From positions 2,480,001-2,544,000 of the forward strand of contig OY730172.1 in NCBI GenBank assembly GCA_963422465.1: a DNA stretch of 64,000 nt, in the 5' to 3' direction. Position numbers and translations under genes: made by a program. Below the pieces are notes generated by a model, which saw only the letters and a list, made by a program, of their open reading frames with translations, did no database searches and was not told the DNA's origin. Shown in pieces: positions 57,655 through 64,000 of this stretch (position 1 is the first letter of the stretch; each line of letters begins with the position of its first letter). The DNA is from Lichina pygmaea (lineage: Eukaryota; Ascomycota; Lichinomycetes; Lichinales; Lichinaceae).

Positions 57655-58674
57655 GATGACCCTTGTCTAGCAGGATGTTGCGATTTTGATAACTACCGGA
57701 GGATTTGTGGGTGCACGTGCTCGAATATCACTGTAGACCGGGATTTGAACCCAACGTGCGCGAGTTCCCCTTGCGCTTCACGCGGCTGTACCGCTACGAT
57801 ACAATACGGTACCGGTACGTACCAATAGCGGGGCAGCCAGCATTTACACAAGTCCTGATAAAACCCCACCGTCTCAAGGTGTTGAAGTGGGGCCGAGATG
57901 CGTGGGGGCACTCCGCATATTCGCTTCATCTACGGGAGTACTGTACAGAAATCCTTCTGTACTTTAGGCACTCGCAGCGCTATCAAAATAGCTTTCTACC
58001 CTTACAGTACGTATCACTGTCGCCCTTACTACTGTCATGCCTGCAGTCCTGTACTTTCACACAGTACGTAACGTACTCCGTACCCTACTCCGTACATGAG
58101 CCTGGAGATCTCTGTCATCAGCCCAGAGTCGCCGATCAGGGCTGAGCCTGCCAGTAGGATTTAACAAGGGACCAAGTGTACAACCGCTGCCATTTACCAT
58201 ACGGTACGTACGTACTTACATACGTATCATACGAGGGTACAGCATCACCGTCGTATGTCATGCGTACTCATACAAGCCGGTGGTGATGATCGAGTCCGCA
58301 GAATTTCGAGTCCAGGTAGACTGGCACATCTGGCACGTCTGGTTGCATATACCGTACCGCACGGTACATGTATGGATATATCTATGATCGTACGATTCTC
58401 TAAGAACAAGAATGAAAAGAAACAACCCCCCACAGGAGAATGAAGATACTTGCACGGCCGTGGGAAGGGATTTGGATCGAACTTTCAATATCATCGTTTT
58501 TGACATCTTCTTCTTCTTCATCGTGACAGCGTGTGACTCTTTCTCCGTGACACTCCTTCTCACACACCTCCCTTCCTGCCACAAATTCCATGGCGGAGAA
58601 GATTCCTCAGTTCCTCAACCTCCGCAGTATCGAACTGTAGAGGACAGAAAGGCAGGACTAGAATAGAAAGCGGA
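57655..58674. other. Lcp5 upstream region; GTAC-rich, no gene
   Basis: Contains the Lcp5 promoter and the 3' flank of the membrane-protein gene. TACGTAC and CGGTACC words cluster at 57800-57825, 58055-58095 and 58198-58240. A tRNA T-arm-like word occurs at about 57736-57752, but no tRNA fold goes with it. Confidence 0.5.
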
Positions 58675-60297
58675 CTATAGAACGAGCCAACTCAGCAACA
58701 TCCAAGCGCCGAGGAGAATCCAGCTCAAGAGGAGAACGAGGCCGGACAGGAGCACGCCGGTGGTGACGCGCGCTTCGACCGAGCCGACTCCCGTCTGGCC
58801 TTGTCCATCGATGCCAAAGACGATCCAGACGACCCCCGTAGCCAAGCCGAGCAGGGTCGAAAGCAGAAAGACGAGCACGAGCCGGACGACGGACCAGCTG
58901 TCGATGAACTCGACCGTCAACTTCGCGTGGTCCTCGTCCAGGTGGCCCGACGACAGGTGCTGCGACGACAGCTGACGCAGCCAGTCGCGCCAGAGATGCG
59001 CGCCCCTCGCCCGGCCCGGCCGCTTGAAGGCGTCTAGTAACGAGCTTCGCGTCAGATGAGGGTTGGTAGGCATGCTGGGCCGGCCGACGCGCGCGGCACC
59101 GACCTCGAGCGCGTTCGGGGTCGAGTAGACCAGGCTCAAGGACCGGATCGTGCGGAGGCTGAAGATGCGTCGGCCCCAACCGCGCCTCTTCCGGTACTCT
59201 GCCTTCAAGAGCCGGAAGAGCTTCTCGTCGTCGAAACTGGACGGGGACGACCCTCCCTTGAGATCCTTGTCGTCGCTGTCGAGTGGCTGGCGAGAGCTCG
59301 GGATCACGACGGTCCAATATCTTGCCGGGTCGCCGTTGCGTCGGTTCCAGCAGAGATGCAGCAGGACCGGTTCGGCGTCCTGCGGCGCGGCCAGCGTAAG
59401 TGGCGTGATCCCAGGTTCGAACCCGGGATACGGCGTGCGCGGGATATATTGCCGCGAGAAGTTGCTGGCGGAACTGGTGCTGAGGGGAGGTAGCAGATGG
59501 CTGAACCGTTTCGGGTTGGCCGACAGTGTGCTCAGTCGTTGTGGGTGTACCAGACTGCCGGGGTCCACAGGGTTCGATGATAGAGGGAGACGCGAGGACC
59601 GAAGAGAGGCGCTGCGGGATCTTCGCTCTTGGGTGCTCCCCGGACGTAGGACCTCTGGATGTTCGATGATGGTCTCGGGTATCGAGGACCGGTGACCGTC
59701 TGTTGCCGGTGGCCCTGTAGTCTTGTCCGTCGAAGGGAACCTGGTTCCGAGAATCTGCTCGGCCTTCCGGTGTGAGTTGACCTTCTGCTCCGGACTCGGC
59801 AAGAACGGGACCGTCGAGTGGGTCGGCATGGTGCGGCCATGAGCACCAGTTCGAAGTTCAAGCTGCGACGAGGTGCCCGGCGGCACGTCGATACGCACGG
59901 ACGCCGCAACGCCATCCGTGACCATGGCACCATGCTTCTGGTACATCGGAACCGATACGGCCTGACAGTACGCTGCTGCGTCATCGAGATCGATGGTACG
60001 CTGGACGACCTGAGGCGCTGATCGTGGGTCATTGTTGGGAGGCCCTCGAGCGATATACTCCTGTCCGCTATTGAATGTGTCGACAGATGCTCTGCCATTC
60101 TGGCTGTGTTTTAAAGCAAGAGTCAGAGACGATCGTGGATCGATGTCCGTGGGCCCTCGAGCGACGTGCTCCTCTCCATCTCTGAGCGTGTCCACAGACT
60201 CTCTCACGTCTTGAGTATGTTTGGAAGAAGTAAGAGCGCCGTCCAGAGCTTGGTCACTCCCAGCTGGCCCAGGAAGTCTTCCTGCAGTGTCAGCCAT
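58675..60297 (-). CDS. Unknown protein with two C-terminal membrane segments
   Basis: Single open exon; the first ATG in frame is at 60297 (MADTAGRLPG), giving 540 residues. I do not recognise the family. The first ~300 residues are polar, Ser/Pro/Arg-rich and probably disordered. They include two similar ~30-residue segments, DVRESVDTLRDGEEHVARGP and NGRASVDTFNSGQEYIARGP, each followed by DPRS. From about 310 to 420 there is a compact-looking part (RTPYPGFEPGITPLTL, LLHLCWNRRNGDPARYWTVVIP, LFRLLKAEYRKRRGWGRRIF). Two hydrophobic segments (about 465-490 and 513-540) end the protein, so it is probably an ER or other endomembrane protein with a long cytosolic N-terminus. An upstream exon cannot be excluded, because the frame stays open upstream without an ATG. 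Confidence 0.6.
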   Translation of the reverse strand: MADTAGRLPGPAGSDQALDGALTSSKHTQDVRESVDTLRDGEEHVARGPTDIDPRSSLTLALKHSQNGRASVDTFNSGQEYIARGPPNNDPRSAPQVVQRTIDLDDAAAYCQAVSVPMYQKHGAMVTDGVAASVRIDVPPGTSSQLELRTGAHGRTMPTHSTVPFLPSPEQKVNSHRKAEQILGTRFPSTDKTTGPPATDGHRSSIPETIIEHPEVLRPGSTQERRSRSASLRSSRLPLSSNPVDPGSLVHPQRLSTLSANPKRFSHLLPPLSTSSASNFSRQYIPRTPYPGFEPGITPLTLAAPQDAEPVLLHLCWNRRNGDPARYWTVVIPSSRQPLDSDDKDLKGGSSPSSFDDEKLFRLLKAEYRKRRGWGRRIFSLRTIRSLSLVYSTPNALEVGAARVGRPSMPTNPHLTRSSLLDAFKRPGRARGAHLWRDWLRQLSSQHLSSGHLDEDHAKLTVEFIDSWSVVRLVLVFLLSTLLGLATGVVWIVFGIDGQGQTGVGSVEARVTTGVLLSGLVLLLSWILLGAWMLLSWLVL

Positions 60298-60655
60298 GAT
60301 GGGTTGTGGAGACAGTACAACAGAGTCAACCACGTTGGTAGAGGGATACGGTGGAACAGAGTCAGGGTTCTGAGTGAAGCTGAGACGAAGTAATATGACA
60401 AGTTCATATCCTGTGCGAGGAGGCGCTTAATGCACATGACTGTCGTTGCCAGTTTCGTTGTCCTTTGTTCGTCGCTCATCGACGCATCTAGCTCCACCGA
60501 GATCTCCTGAGACATCCCACAAAGGGCTCTTTGAGCCGTTGAGGCGATGGGCCGCAACCGGCTGGTGCCTCTATAGGCATGTCCGTGTCCGGCAGCGACC
60601 GAAAGCAAACAATCCATGGCATTCGACTGTCGCAGGCCAAGAGAGTGGCGGCTGA
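60298..60655. other. Short gap between membrane-protein gene and TFIIIC gene
   Basis: 358 bp between two genes in the same direction. It must hold the 3' end of the TFIIIC transcript and the promoter of the membrane-protein gene. A minus-strand frame crosses it (60204-60728) without recognisable domains and was not called. Confidence 0.5.
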
Positions 60656-63842
<3,187 letters not shown>

Positions 63843-64000
63843 GACTGAATAGATGAACGTGGGTCAAGCGCTGGTTTTGACACGGAGAGAGATACGTGTT
63901 GCTAGTAACTTACCGGTACCAGCAATTTACAGCAAGGCCTTCACAAGAACCCTGACGCTCCTTAGATCCAAATTCTATCTTGCTGATGCAATCAGCAGAT
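63843..64000. promoter_or_regulatory. Upstream region of the TFIIIC gene, cut by window end
   Basis: 158 bp containing the 5' UTR and part of the promoter. No further feature seen. Confidence 0.4.

Noticed and set aside
57728-57800. Possible tRNA gene on the minus strand (T-arm word gggttcaaatccc)
   Set aside because: The acceptor half expected about 70 bases upstream (complement of tctacag) is missing, and no D or anticodon arm folds properly. At most it is a tRNA-like fragment.
59405-59430. B-box-like ggttcgaaccc
   Set aside because: It lies inside the open frame of the 540-residue membrane protein (encoding PGFEPG), with no tRNA fold around it.

Overview
The window comes from a filamentous ascomycete (Pezizomycotina, probably a Sordariomycete). 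The host genes have several short introns (about 50-280 bp) with GTRNGT-type donors and YAG acceptors. They match ascomycete versions of a reticulon, frequenin/NCS-1, Mediator MED4, a TM9 (EMP70) protein, a Thp1/PCID2-like PCI protein, Lcp5/neuroguidin and a TFIIIC 90-kDa-type subunit. The mobile elements are Tad-like LINEs and Ty3/Gypsy chromoviruses. I cannot name the species.

Left flank (1-10256): a seven-exon reticulon gene on the minus strand, a non-autonomous ORF1-only LINE derivative with a clean 14-bp target duplication, then a divergent pair, NCS-1 (minus) and MED4 (plus). The intergenic DNA is rich in GTAC/TACGTA words, short inverted repeats and GGA repeats.

Centre (10276-47448): one nested transposon cluster of about 37 kb in the short gap between the convergent 3' ends of MED4 and the TM9 gene. 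The target-site duplications (TSDs) give the order. An old LINE copy on the minus strand (10276-47448) was split by two chromoviruses (A, minus, 10541-29061, TSD TAGAA; B, plus, 30214-41438, TSD AGAGT), by a tRNA-derived SINE (42599-43039, 13-bp TSD) and by a short chimeric LINE (43729-45368, 14-bp TSD). Element A was then split by a further chromovirus C (12142-18656, TSD TGTTG) and by a full-length LINE (19927-25371, 14-bp TSD). Element B was split by a second chimeric LINE (34945-39696, 13-bp TSD) whose 1080-codon ORF2 is uninterrupted. The LTR elements are broken fossils.

The most interesting signal is in the two chimeric LINEs. Each carries the same ~1.1-kb foreign sequence at its 5' end, with the same first bases and the same last bases, fused to LINE pieces of very different length (about 3.6 kb and 0.5 kb). 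The two full-length LINE copies have an unrelated 5' UTR and lack it. This is what template switching during reverse transcription would leave, and it resembles the MINE chimeras (MGL LINE plus WEIRD sequence) that I recall from Magnaporthe. A second signal is an antisense ORF next to the 3' LTR of the chromoviruses with exact Zn(II)2Cys6 cysteine spacing.

Right flank (47490-64000): TM9 (minus); a secreted-protein gene (minus) whose gene model is complete except for one in-frame TAG just after the signal peptide; the Thp1/PCID2-like gene (plus), which carries a Ser-rich/poly-Asp insert; Lcp5 (minus); an unknown C-terminally anchored membrane protein (minus); and a six-exon TFIIIC subunit (minus) with a long GA microsatellite in intron 1. 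No rRNA, credible tRNA gene or CRISPR array was found.
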